The notes under the pieces: model-generated
Databases searched by the model: none
Seen by the model: the letters and a program-made list of their open reading frames with translations, nothing else
What the model was told of the DNA's origin: nothing
Position numbers and translations under genes: made by a program
Assembly: GCA_025558095.1 (NCBI GenBank)
Contig: JAIVFI010000007.1
Coordinates: 124,001-188,000, forward strand
Direction: 5' to 3'
From: Hyaloraphidium curvatum
Taxonomy: Eukaryota; Monoblepharomycota; Hyaloraphidiomycetes; Hyaloraphidiales; Hyaloraphidiaceae
Length of the DNA: 64,000 nt
Shown here: positions 33,160 through 42,827 of the stretch, in pieces
Layout of the letters: every line of letters starts with the position of its first letter
How positions within the stretch are numbered: the first letter of the stretch is position 1

Positions 33160-33256
33160 CCTCCAAACAAACGTCGAATTGCGGGTATCCATCCACATTT
33201 TGAGCTCGGAAGAAAGCATCCATGAGGACCAAGAGATGGCAGAGGCGGCAGAGTGG
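33160..33256 (-). repeat. short dispersed repeat, copy 2 (inverted relative to 27219-27312)
   Basis: Reverse-complement partner of 27219-27312, located just upstream of the ZIP gene start. The remainder of 33077-33492 shows no other feature. Confidence 0.75.
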
Positions 33257-33492
33257 TATGGACAAGCAGCACGGTTCCCGCAGCCGTCGGTTTCGCTAGG
33301 CTGCGGAGGAACGCGCCATCAGGATCACGATCAGGCAAGATAGATAGGAAGGTGAAACAGACCTGAGCGTTGGATCAGGGACAGCCGTCGGAGCCGGGCT
33401 TCTAACACCGTGAAAAATCTTCCTCCGCGACCTCCCGTACCTTGGGCAGAAGCACGAGGCACGTGTCTTATAGTGCTTTGCCATTTAGAAAA

Positions 33493-34233
33493 ATGGATGG
33501 AAAGACTGCGCCTTTGGCGCCTCGGGGGATGACAATTCCTTTGGGCCCGTGGCTTGCACGGTGCACCGTCATCGTTGCCCACTCAAGGACCGCACCACTA
33601 GATGCTCGCACCGGCCAACACCATCATGGGAAGCACTGCCACATTGCGCTTCGCCTGGAACGAGGACGTACGGCCGGAAGCGCTGCCTCCGTCCGGCTCC
33701 TCAGGGGTATCCTGACGCTGGACTACGACCCGCGCATCCTCCGCGCCACCCTCCACCCCGTTCACCATGTCCTGGGGGAAGTGGTGTTTGGGGCTGCTCT
33801 GAACGATGACTTTGTCATCGAGTCAGGGCACTCGTACATCTTCCAGCAGAGCGTGGGCAGCGGCGGGCGAGACAGCGAGGAGCTGCTGGACGACCAGTTC
33901 ACTGCTCTCGCGAGCCTCCTCAATCAGCATGATATGAGCTTTCAACTGCTCCATTTCGCGTTGAGGAAGCTGGCCGAGCTGGTCATAAAAGGGCAACGGC
34001 TCCAGAAGGACAAGGAACGGGCGGACGAGGAAGCGCGTGAGCGCACGCGGCGCCGCGACTGGATATGGAAGGTGGCGGCTGTGATTGGCGCCGTCATGCT
34101 CTTCGTTGCTGCAGTCAGCATGGCGCCGGACGTCGCCGGCGGCGCAAAAGCAGCCGTTAACTACTTCCTGGGCTTGCTTGCTTCGGTTGGGAATCTCTTG
34201 CAGACGATCCGGCTGCTTCTCTTGCCGGTGTGA
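33493..34233 (+). CDS. unknown protein with coiled coil and C-terminal membrane segments
   Basis: 246-residue frame. The C-terminal half looks real. A helical region (LLNQHDMSFQLLHFALRKL) leads to a charged coiled coil (KDKERADEEARERTRRRDW). One hydrophobic helix (IWKVAAVIGAVMLFVAAVSM) and a second amphipathic segment (NYFLGLLASVGNLLQTIRL) follow. The N-terminal third is doubtful: a second ATG at 33602 opens a better-looking frame (MLAPANTIMGSTATLRFAW) that stops at about 33715, so a small intron may be involved. No family is recognised. The architecture resembles the proteins at 35717 and 36800. Confidence 0.45.
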   Translation: MDGKTAPLAPRGMTIPLGPWLARCTVIVAHSRTAPLDARTGQHHHGKHCHIALRLERGRTAGSAASVRLLRGILTLDYDPRILRATLHPVHHVLGEVVFGAALNDDFVIESGHSYIFQQSVGSGGRDSEELLDDQFTALASLLNQHDMSFQLLHFALRKLAELVIKGQRLQKDKERADEEARERTRRRDWIWKVAAVIGAVMLFVAAVSMAPDVAGGAKAAVNYFLGLLASVGNLLQTIRLLLLPV

Positions 34234-34385
34234 ACCCTGGTGTAAAGCTCCTGATGGAAATGGACTCTGGGGGGCTGCAAGATAGAGTGGTCCTTTTCGC
34301 CAGCACGAAGCGGTGCATGTGCACGATTCTAGACGAAGTCGTCAACCTCGGCGAAGTGGGTGCGCGCATCTCGAACTCCAGACCA

Positions 34386-35160
34386 ATGGACGACCCCTAC
34401 GCGCTGGTCTGCGTGCCCGGCGTGACGCGCGACTTTGTGCGCGTGCGGCTGCGCGGCGTGGAAGACGAGGCGGCGCTGCGGGCGGCGGTGGGGCGCGACG
34501 CGGGGCTGCCGGCGACGGCGGCCGTGCTGGAGCTCCGCAGCGCCGGGCCGCTGCGGCCGAGCGTTCCCGGCGCCGCCGCCGCGTGGGACGCCGCGGCGCC
34601 ACTGCCGCCGCGTGGGCCGGCGTTCGCGCGGGCGCTGCACGCGATGCACCTGCTGGGCCGCGTCGGCGGCCGATCCCTGGCGCCCGAGCCGCTGCCGCCG
34701 CCGCTCGCGCCGCGGAGGCCCGACGCGACAGGGCCCGCCGTCTGGGCGCTGCTGCGGTACGACCGGCTGTGGGGCCTCCACCGCGTACCCGCGGGGCGTG
34801 GCGTGCGGCTGGGACCTGAAGGCGGCATTCCGCGAGCAGGCCGGGCTCGATGCTCGCGCGTTCGGCTCGCTCGAGCTGCGGTGCGTGGGGCTCGACCCGC
34901 CCGGGAAGGCCCCGGGCGACCGCGAGGCCGCGTGGAAGGGGGCGTCGTGCGTCGCGGACGACGACCCGTTCCCGGACCGGGCGCGAGGGCTGGACTGGGA
35001 CTCCTGGCTGATTGCGCAGACCTGCTGGCATCGCGTGGAACCGGACGACGTCGGGGACGTCCCGGGCGGGCTGGCAGGGGCCGCCATGTCCGCCGGGGCG
35101 CGGATCCGCTCGTGGTTGGGGTGGGCCGCAGGAGCCGGCATCGACGCTGGCGGTCGATGA
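34386..35160 (+). CDS. hypothetical protein
   Basis: Two exons (34386-34784, 34840-35160) joined by a 55-nt GT-AG intron give 240 codons. The N terminus (MDDPYALVCVPGVTRDFVRV) is followed by an Ala/Pro-rich middle, a Trp-rich stretch and an acidic segment (DDDPFPDRARGLDWDSW). No family is recognised. The frame is open upstream to an ATG at 34254, so a longer N terminus is possible. The unspliced frame would diverge after the intron position. Confidence 0.45.
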
Positions 35161-35716
35161 CGGCTCCAGACGTTTACTAGCATCTGGTCCTGAGCTCCAG
35201 ACCGGGCATCCCTGGCGGGCCGCTGCCTGGGACCCAAGCCGCGAGTGGGGACTTGCAGACCGTGCCAGTATCGTCGCGATATGCCAAGGCCTTGATGCTG
35301 GTGCTGAATCTACTGTAGCTCATCAGCCTGTCACGACAAGGGTAGTGAATCTGCTCGACGTTCTTGCCGACGTAGCGCTGCCCCGCTGCCCTCCTTCACC
35401 CCGATCCCCCGCGTGGGATGATTCTCTTCCGTGTTGAATAGGACGCGCGGAACGACCTCACAATGGTCCAGCGAAAGCAGTTCTTGAGCTCTGGAGCATG
35501 TTGCGGTTCGGGCACTCGGTCGCGGGTGTGGCCCCCTGGGGGATGTTGGACGGGGCAATAGGTGCTGTGGTGGCAAGGAGGCGGTGCGCGGGGGAGCACG
35601 CCCGGCGCAGCACAACATCCCTCACCTCGCTGCACATTGGTGGGCAGCTTTGGCCGTGTTCAGGTCGTCCTTGGCTGACTTCTTTGCCGCGACCCATGAA
35701 TGACGATGGAAGCCAC
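35161..35716. other. intergenic region including first copy of a duplicated upstream segment
   Basis: 35283-35355 is a short dispersed repeat. From about 35490 onward the sequence matches 36580-36800 in patches (AGCATGT..CGG.TCGGGCA, GTGCGCGGGGGAGCACGC), running into the start of the next gene. No RNA gene is seen. Confidence 0.5.
35283..35355 (+). repeat. short dispersed repeat, inverted relative to 28860-28931
   Basis: Partner of 28860-28931. The shared run is CTGAATCTACTGTAGCT, flanked by further similarity on both sides. Confidence 0.65.
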
Positions 35717-36473
35717 ATGGTCGATCCGTCGGACATCGCGCTCCCAACCAGCGGGACACCCATCCCTCATGAGGGTAGCTGCGACCGGTTCCGGATTGAA
35801 GGTCCTGCGGAGCGCTCGGAGCAACGTCTGCGAGCTCTCGATGAGGGCCCGCACCAGGCGATCGGGAGGTGGGGTGCGGATGCGACTACCCCGCAATCCC
35901 CGGAAGAACCGGTCAGGTGTCCGATGTACCACCTCTGCAACTACGAGGCAAGCGCGACCGAGCAGTCTGTCTCCGCTTCGATTGACCGCCTGTCGGCAGG
36001 GAACCCCCGAGGCCGTCGCACGCCATCGGAGCGACGCGCAGCTCCATCTCGACCTCGCGCTTTCGCTGCTGAGCTCCCGAGAGCGGATGCTTGTTGCCCT
36101 GGAGCTCCAGAGGGTCAACTTGGAGTCGGTCAATCGGGCTCTTTCGGCCCGCACCAGGGACGAGACGATTGAGCCGGCGGCGCCCCAAGCCACCCCAGCC
36201 CCGCCGGCGGTTCGCCACCGGCTGGACGACCTTCGGGACAACCGCAGGTCCATGAGCCGGCCCGAACGCGCTTTGGACGTCTCGTTCGGCGTCTTCCTCG
36301 CCTCCTTGGCGGTGTTTGTCATCTCTTGGTTCCTCCCAAAGAGCGAAGCCAGCAACTGGATCCTGATCGGGCTGGCCATCTTGCTCGTGATCGAGATCGT
36401 GGCCATATTCTTCCTGCACCAGGCCGTTGAGCGCTCGAGGCTGCGGCGCCAGACCCAAGTGCTGCCCCGTTAG
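35717..36473 (+). CDS. unknown protein, coiled coil plus two C-terminal membrane helices (tandem copy A)
   Basis: Exons 35717-35911 and 36000-36473 join in frame (88-nt GT-AG intron) to 222 residues. The N terminus MVDPSDIALPTSGTPIPH is shared with the next gene. A helical region (LDLALSLLSSRERMLVALEL) and a polar linker precede two membrane helices (VSFGVFLASLAVFVISWF and WILIGLAILLVIEIVAIFF) and a basic tail. No family is known to me. It lies in a tandem duplication with the gene at 36800. Confidence 0.6.
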
Positions 36474-36799
36474 GGCGGGAGGAGCGTGTAGACTTCGGCA
36501 GCGTCTGAGCGAAATGAAAGCAGGTACATGTACGCGCGAATCGATTAGGCAACGAGCGGATTGATCTAGTTGTGAGCACGAAAAGCATGTCGCGGCTCGG
36601 GCAGCCCGTTCGTGGATGTGATCCCAAGGGGACGGCGAAAAGGGAAAGGGACGAGCAGTGTGTGAGGCAGTGCGCGGGGGAGCACGCACGTGCACCTCCT
36701 GCACTATATACGTGTACAGCCGTTGTTCACTTGGCAAGCGGCCAATCTGTCCTTCTGTTACCTCTCTTGCGCCGGGCGATGAGCGGATGGGGAAGCCAC

Positions 36800-37197
36800 A
36801 TGGCGGACCCGCCGGACCCCGCGTACCCAACCAGCGGGACGCCCATCCCTCACGCTGAAGGCAATCGGGCTCACGAACGAGAACGCGGAGCTCCTGGACA
36901 AGACTGCGCGGCTCGTGGAGAAGGAGATCGTTTTCGTGAAGCGCGAAACGGAGCTGCTCGGGACGATCGGAGACCTCAGGACCGAGCGCCTGGCCGACGT
37001 CCGCCGCGAGGGACGTGGCGCGGCTCGCCGTCGAGCGCAACGAGGCCTACGTCAGGCGCAAGGAGGCCCACGTCGAGCGCAACGAGGCCCAGGAGGCGCA
37101 GATCCGGCTTCTGAAGGAGCTGAACAGATGGTACTGGGCGGCATGCCTGGCCATCTGGGCGGCGGTTTTCGCGCTCGTCTACTGGAGGTTCTGCTAG
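36800..37197 (+). pseudogene. tandem copy B of the coiled-coil membrane protein, frame-disrupted
   Basis: Starts MADPPDPAYPTSGTPIPH, paralogous to the gene at 35717. Immediately after, the protein-like frame shifts by one base (KAIGLTNENAELLDKTARLV, an ideal coiled coil). It shifts again near 37008 (ERNEAYVRRKEAHVERNEAQ) before a single membrane helix (WAACLAIWAAVFALVYW) and TAG at 37195-37197. No intron fits either break. Either two base errors exist in the assembly or the gene is decaying. The near-identical start argues for recent duplication. Confidence 0.5.
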
Positions 37198-37250
37198 AAT
37201 GCACGTTCTCCACGAGACTCTTGTTCGTCGATCAGCGGACGGTGTAGCAA

Positions 37251-38750
37251 CTAGGCAATCTCATCCGGCACCCGCCCGCCCCCCTCCGACGCCGCGATCC
37301 TCCTCGCCAGCTCCATCACCGACCCCTCCACCGCCATCTTCCGGTCCTCGATCGGCGCCAGCACTGCCGAAAGCTCCGCGGCCTCGGCGGCGAGCCGGTC
37401 CCGCTCGGCCACCAGCTCCTCAGGCTCCCGGGCATGGCCGGCGGGGTCGCGGGCCAGGCACTCGCGGATAGCGCCGAACGTCCCCCGGGCCTCGCGGACC
37501 TCGTCCACGCGCATCACGCGGCCCTCCTCAAACGGCAACCGGGGCTCCCTGATGGGTTCCATCCCCGCCGCAACCAGCGCCGCGTTGGTCCGCATCCAGA
37601 TCCTGCCCTCCAGGTCGCCGACCCTTTCCTTGAGCTCCGCCTTCCGCGCCAACAGCGCAATGCCCGCGCGCTGCAGCTCCTCTTTGGTAGCAAACAGCTC
37701 CCGCAGCCTGCCGCGGGGCGACTCGCTGGGCGGCATCGGCGGGGCGTCGTCGCAGGGAAGAGGGGGTGCGGGGTAGCCGGCGACGAGCATGAAGGTGCGG
37801 AGGTCGCAGGTGATGCCCGAGGGGTACTTGGGCAGGACGTTGGTGCTGAACCGCGTGGCGAGTGGGTCGCCAGGTCCGCGGCCAAGGTCGATGGTGAAAG
37901 AGGAGACCGAAGCGATGGCGAAGCCGGCGGCGAGGAGTGCGGGGGCCCGCCACAGGGGACGTTCGGTCACGATCCATTGCTCAGGGTGCTTCTGAACCGG
38001 AGTGGAGGCCCGAAAGTCGATGCGCACGAGCTTGTCCCCTCGGCGGTCCGCCGATTGTGCCTTTGCCTCCCGCAGAACACGTCGGGCAGTCAACCGCTCG
38101 TCCTCAGCAGGGCATGTTGCACCAGAGGCAAAATGCAGCTCGACCTGGAACTGTCCGCCGAAGAGCTCCATGAGGAACTTCGTCGTTGGTTCCTCCGGAT
38201 TGCGCGCGGCTCTCTGCAGCGGAAAGAGCGGCGCGCTCGGCGGTGCCCTGAGCGAGCAAGCTCCCGCGGTTTGCAAATCTTCGAGCAGCGAGACGAGCGA
38301 GACGTCCTGCGCGCTTTGGCCGAGAGCTCGGTTCCACAGCAACTCGGCCAGGAGAAAACTCAAAGCCGCGTCCGGTCCAGGGCTCGATGCGACGGCTATC
38401 GACGCCTTTACCGCCACAGAATCGAATGTTGCGATATCAAAGGGCCCATCGACGACGAGCAAGGTCTCCGCAGCGCGGCCGGAAGTGGCGAGCACGGCTG
38501 CCACGTTTACCGCGCAGTCCGCCACCCCCGGCCCGCCCACGAGGTGCACCAGCTCAAAACCTGCTGGCTCCGCGTCCCCGGATTTCTCGCGCAAGGCGTC
38601 CGCAAGCTCCTCGGGGCCGGCGGTGGCAGCCAACGCGGACCTCCCGAATCCGAAGGCGCTTTCGAGCACCAGGGCCAGCAGCTCGGCCGCGTCCGCGGCC
38701 ATCGGGGACTCCGAGGGCGTGCCGGCCACGATGGACGTGATTCGCGGCAT
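37251..38750 (-). CDS. hypothetical protein with possible membrane segment and C-terminal coiled coil
   Basis: Intronless 499-residue frame from the ATG at 38750. The N-terminal 200 residues are mixed alpha/beta (ELVHLVGGPGVADCAVNVAA). A short hydrophobic stretch (APALLAAGFAIASVSSF) is followed by two helical, charged segments likely to coil (KEELQRAGIALLARKAELKE and PEELVAERDRLAAEAAEL). No family is recognised. The opposite strand is also open for 476 codons, but with no recognisable protein pattern. Confidence 0.55.
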   Translation of the reverse strand: MPRITSIVAGTPSESPMAADAAELLALVLESAFGFGRSALAATAGPEELADALREKSGDAEPAGFELVHLVGGPGVADCAVNVAAVLATSGRAAETLLVVDGPFDIATFDSVAVKASIAVASSPGPDAALSFLLAELLWNRALGQSAQDVSLVSLLEDLQTAGACSLRAPPSAPLFPLQRAARNPEEPTTKFLMELFGGQFQVELHFASGATCPAEDERLTARRVLREAKAQSADRRGDKLVRIDFRASTPVQKHPEQWIVTERPLWRAPALLAAGFAIASVSSFTIDLGRGPGDPLATRFSTNVLPKYPSGITCDLRTFMLVAGYPAPPLPCDDAPPMPPSESPRGRLRELFATKEELQRAGIALLARKAELKERVGDLEGRIWMRTNAALVAAGMEPIREPRLPFEEGRVMRVDEVREARGTFGAIRECLARDPAGHAREPEELVAERDRLAAEAAELSAVLAPIEDRKMAVEGSVMELARRIAASEGGGRVPDEIA

Positions 38751-38932
38751 TCTGCGCTCAGAATCAGGGCGAAAATTGTGTTGAGAGTTGGAGTTTCTGC
38801 GCCTGCGCAGCCGCACAGCCCTCCGTCCGACTCAGCTGAAGCCATACGCGTCAAGACGGAGTGAGCTATCTCTGTTGGGAAGCATTGCAGAAAAAGAGTA
38901 CGGATCTCAAGTCTTGGCATCCTCGCCTGTCC

Positions 38933-40031
38933 TCAAATCTTGGCATCCGTCCGCCTGTCCTTCTGCACCCGCGTCCGGAACCGGTCATTGATCTCCTTGG
39001 CCTCGCGCGACGTCAGCACCATGATCTGATTGGAGTCTTCGCTGGTGATTGCCGCACGCAGCGGGGCACCGTCCGCGTTCAGGTTCAGCTGGGACTTGGT
39101 GACGAAGAGCCCGGCGTGGGACATCTGCAGCATGTCCCGGGCGATCTCGCGGCCCTCTGCCTCGAGCTGCTCCGGGGGCACGATGTCGCTGACGACGCCG
39201 GTCCGCAGACACCGTTCTGCAGGGGGGAAGGATGAGAAGCTGGGGCTTGCGGTTGGCGACGACGGAACGAACCGGCTCGGAGCCAGCGGAACGTCAACAT
39301 GAGCTCCGCGGCCGCGGCGGGTCCGGCGGTACGAGGAAGAAGGTATCCCAGCCCGATGTCGGCGCCCCCGGCGCCCATCCGGTTTGCTCCCTGGCCGCAA
39401 GAGTACAGTTCAGAAGGTATCTCGATGGTCCAGTAAACCGGACTCACAACAGAGATCTCGAGAGTCGGGTCCCCGATCCGCACGTCCCCCGCGAGGGCGT
39501 AGGCGAGCCCGCTGCCGATCGCCTTGCCCTTCATGAGCGTAATGATCGGCTGCGGGATCTGCCGGAGCTTCAGCGTAAGCAGGCTCAGCTTCCTGGGGGT
39601 ACAAGATCAGTCTTGAGCCCCCGCGAGTCGGAGCAGCGACTCACCGCTGGTTGAAGTAGGAGTCCGCCGTGTCTACCGGTCCACCCTTGTAGACGCTGTC
39701 GAAATCGAGCCCCGCGCTGAAGTTTTTGCCTGTGTCCGCTTCAGTTTGGGGTCTCCCTATCCCGAGGATGTCCGCGGTGCCCACCCTCGGCCGCCAGCAC
39801 GACAACCCGGATCTGGCGGTCCAGGAGGAGCTCATCGAGGATGTTGTGGAGGGTGTTGTACATCTCCTGAGTAATGGCATTGACTTTGGACGGCCGGTTC
39901 AACTTGATCCAGAGCACGCGCCCGTCCTCCTCGACGTTGAGCACCAGGCCGTCGCAATCGAAGCGGGCGTAGCGTTCCGAGGCCGGGGCGCTGAGCGGAT
40001 CGAGCACATCGCCAATCCGCTCCTTCGCCAT
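38933..40031 (-). CDS. enoyl-CoA hydratase/isomerase (crotonase family)
   Basis: Predicted CoA-thioester enzyme, closest in pattern to dienoyl-CoA isomerases or enoyl hydratases of fatty-acid beta-oxidation. Five exons (40031-39785, 39729-39645, 39592-39448, 39390-39273, 39216-38933) give 293 codons. The oxyanion-hole strand region NFSAGLDFDSV and the second loop GKAIGSGLAYALAGDVRIG are clear. The acidic residue in GADIGLGYLLPR occupies the usual catalytic position. It ends TDAKI, so a C-terminal peroxisomal SKL-type signal is not obvious. Divergent from the methyltransferase 75 nt away. Confidence 0.87.
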
Positions 40032-40105
40032 TGTGAGACAGACGCAGATACCGGCGTGGGAGACGCGTCGTGATTGCGCGGCGTCGGGGGACGGTCGGCC
40101 CGCGA

Positions 40106-41245
40106 ATGCTTCGCTTGTCGAGGAGGGTGGCCAATCCCGCGTTCCGCCAACTCCGCCGCTACGGAATGGCCGTCCGCACGCCGCTCACCGGCGCGAACGC
40201 GTCGCGCGAGGTCGACACGGTGCCCGCGGGGGTGGATCCGACAGGGCGGTTCTCGGTTCGCGCCGAACTCTACCGCCTCCACCGCCCGACGTACCCCGGG
40301 GAGCAGATCCTGCCGATGCTCGTGCAAGAATGCGCGCTCGGGGACGCGATCGCGTCGGGATCGGGGCCCGTCGCGGTCGCGGATGTTGGCTCGGGAACCG
40401 GAATCTCGACCAAGCTTTTCCTCACATCGCCGTCGATGAAGGAGGCGCTAGAAGGGGCAGGCCGGAGCATGATTGTCTACGGCGTGGAGCCGAACGCGCC
40501 GATGAGACAAGGCGCCGAGGAGGACTTGCGAGAGCACGAGGTGCCCGCGGACGGGAGCGCGCTCGAGGTCGGACATGTCTACTTCAAGAGCATTGACGGA
40601 TCGGCGGAACAAACGGGTCTGCCGGACAGCAGCATCGACATGATTGTTGCTTTTCAGGTCTGACCCCTCTTGTGTCGACCGCCGGCGGAGCCATTGCTGA
40701 CTTCTCGCCATTTCTCCCTTCGGAACCGCTCCTTCCAGGCCGGTCACTGGTTCGAATCGCAGCAGACCATCGCCGAATTCCGCCGCATCCTCCGCCGCGG
40801 CTCCGGCAAGCCCAACCTTGCCCTGGCCTGGAACACCCGCCCCCCGCCCGACCCCGCCTCGGAATCCGAGGTCCTCGGCATGCAGATCCACGAGCGCCAC
40901 CGCATGCACGACGCCGGCGGGGCACAGGCTTCGAGTGCCGAGCGGCACACCCGGATCGCCAACGCGCTGTTCGGACCGCCGCCGGCCGGGGGCAAGCCGA
41001 CCTACGAGGTCAGGACGTTCCCGCACGCGCTGCCGTTCACGCTCGAGGGGGTCAAGGGGTTCTGGCACTCGATTTCGTTCATGCCGCAGGCGGGCACGGA
41101 GGCGGGCGACGCGCTGGATGCGGAACTTGGGCGGTTGTTCGATATGGTCGTGGCGGAGCAGAAGAAGCCAGAGAACGAGGGCAAGGACCGGGACCAGGTC
41201 GTGGACCTGAAATTCGAGACTTATGTATTCTTCGGTGTGATCTGA
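40106..41245 (+). CDS. class I SAM-dependent methyltransferase
   Basis: Exons 40106-40657 and 40739-41245 join through an 81-nt GT-AG intron to 352 residues. The SAM-binding core shows motif I (VADVGSGTGISTKLFL), an acidic residue after strand 2 (VYGVEPN), and the post-core segment FQAGHWFESQQTIAEFRRIL typical of small-molecule methyltransferases (type 11). The start at 40106 gives a basic, Arg-rich N terminus (MLRLSRRVANPAFRQLRR) that could act as a mitochondrial targeting sequence. Substrate unknown. Confidence 0.85.
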
Positions 41246-41525
41246 AGGGATCTGCCGATGAGATAGTTTGGTTTGCCGGTGGTTGTGATCGTAACGAATG
41301 ACAAACGCTGTGTCAGCGGTGCAGCGTGTCCTGCGTCCTGCAGCCCTTTCCGCCCGCTGCAATGCAGAGGCTGCAGGACTGCAGCGAACGCGGAAACAAC
41401 ATTCCAAAGATGCTGCACAGGAGCACGCAGTCGGGATATAAGCGGCTCGGCCCCCCGGGGCGGCTCCCAGCACCAGCGACTCGGCCAACGCTCGACCAGC
41501 TTCGCTCCCTCCCACCCGCCCCGCG

Positions 41526-42105
41526 ATGAAGCACGCCTTCGCCGCCGCCCTCGCGGCCCTCCTGCTGGTCCTTGCGACCCTCTCCCCGGCCCGCGCGGCC
41601 CCCGTCGACGACGCCCGGCTGCTCGAGAAGCGCGCCCCCGCCATCCCGATCGACCAGATCAAGATCCTCGACGTTTCGTACGGAGGCACGGGCTGTCCTG
41701 CTGGGTCGGCGGCTTGGACCATTTCGGAGGACAAGACGGCGCTCACGGTGATCTACGACAACTTCATCGCGAGCGCCGGCCAGAACGTCTCGTACACCGA
41801 GTGGGTCTCACAACAACCCGGCGCTCCCGACGTGCATTCGCTGACCCTGATTGATCGTCTGCAGGAACCGCAAATTCTGTCAGCTCTCCGTCAAGATGAA
41901 GTTCCCTCAGGGCCTCACCTTCAGCCTCCACGAGCTCATCGCCCGCGGCAGCGTCCAGCTCGACGATGGCACCTGGGGCAAGCACCAGAGCCTGTGGTAC
42001 TTCAGCGGCGAGCGCAGGCAGGCTGTGTACGCGTCATCGCCCGCCCACCGACCTAGACATAGACCCGATACCCCCATTCTCCTGTCGTCTCGCCCCGGTC
42101 TCTGA
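41526..42105 (+). CDS. DUF4360-like secreted protein, N-terminal half only
   Basis: Signal peptide (MKHAFAAALAALLLVLATLSPARA), then the family signature VSYGGTGCPAGSAAW and SEDKTALTVIYDNFIASAG. After a GT-AG intron (41801-41864): NRKFCQLSVKMKFPQGLTFS and GTWGKHQSLWYFSGERRQ. The family normally continues with a second beta-rich half, but here the frame runs 27 residues into unrelated sequence and stops at 42105. The join after ERRQ resembles a GC intron donor (CAG then GCTGTG). The matching C-terminal half occurs at 50032-50248. Short hydrophilic secreted beta proteins of this family have no known function. Confidence 0.7.
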
Positions 42106-42240
42106 CGTGGTGCTGCACTCCTGGCAGCCCCGTCCTCAATCAGGCCCGACGGTTCGTCGGCCTGACAGAAGCCAGCCATGGCCCGATGTAGCCTAGCTGG
42201 CCGTTGACTGAAAGGCATGTATAGAGGACAGAGATCCCGG

Positions 42241-42708
42241 CTACATCGCTGCGCTGCCCCGCATGTTCGGATGGTCCGGCATCTTGTTTTCCGAAACAAT
42301 GAACGCGGGCGCGTGTCGGTCTCTTTCCCTGAAATCGTCGTACTCCTCCTCCTCAACATAGCTTCGGTACTGCGCAAGCTGCCGCTTGTCGGCCTCTGAA
42401 CATGTGTGCGAAAGGGCCGAAAGTGGGATCGCCGCGCAGTCTGGGCATTTACGGAGTCCGAGGACAAGGAGCTTCCCGACATCGCACTCGGCGCGATCTT
42501 GGACGTCATGGGCTCCGGCAAGGTGGCCCATGAGGTCGCCCAGATCGCGGAGGGCCGCATCGCATCCAGGAGCCGGGCACGCGAGGCCATCGCCAGGGGC
42601 GTTTGCGGCAGCCGGCGGAGATCTCGACGCGTGCGACGCAGCCCACGTGATGAAGATCACCGGTTCAGCGGCAGGGAAAGCGGGATTCTGGGGCTGTTGG
42701 CTTGCCAT
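42241..42708 (-). CDS. small C2H2-type zinc finger protein
   Basis: 155-residue intronless frame with a complete ATG and TAG. A C2H2 finger (CPAPGCDAALRDLGDLMGH, then LAGAH) spans about residues 43-66. A second Cys/His cluster (CPDCAAIPLSALSHTC) follows at 87-102. The C terminus is acidic (VEEEEYDDFRERD). Function is unknown; nucleic-acid binding is inferred from the finger only. Confidence 0.55.
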   Translation of the reverse strand: MASQQPQNPAFPAAEPVIFITWAASHASRSPPAAANAPGDGLACPAPGCDAALRDLGDLMGHLAGAHDVQDRAECDVGKLLVLGLRKCPDCAAIPLSALSHTCSEADKRQLAQYRSYVEEEEYDDFRERDRHAPAFIVSENKMPDHPNMRGSAAM

Positions 42709-42827
42709 GGCAGGCGACGTGCCGGAGAAGCCGACAAGCGACTGCCTTGATGACTCGGCATTTACTCAAAGGGCACAGCTGAAACAAGAGTCGTACAGCT
42801 GAAAGAAGAGATCGTACACTATGGAAC

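Noticed and set aside
37434-38864. 476-codon plus-strand frame opposite the 499-residue hypothetical
   Set aside because: No domain or helix pattern; the minus frame has coiled-coil character and a clear ATG and stop.
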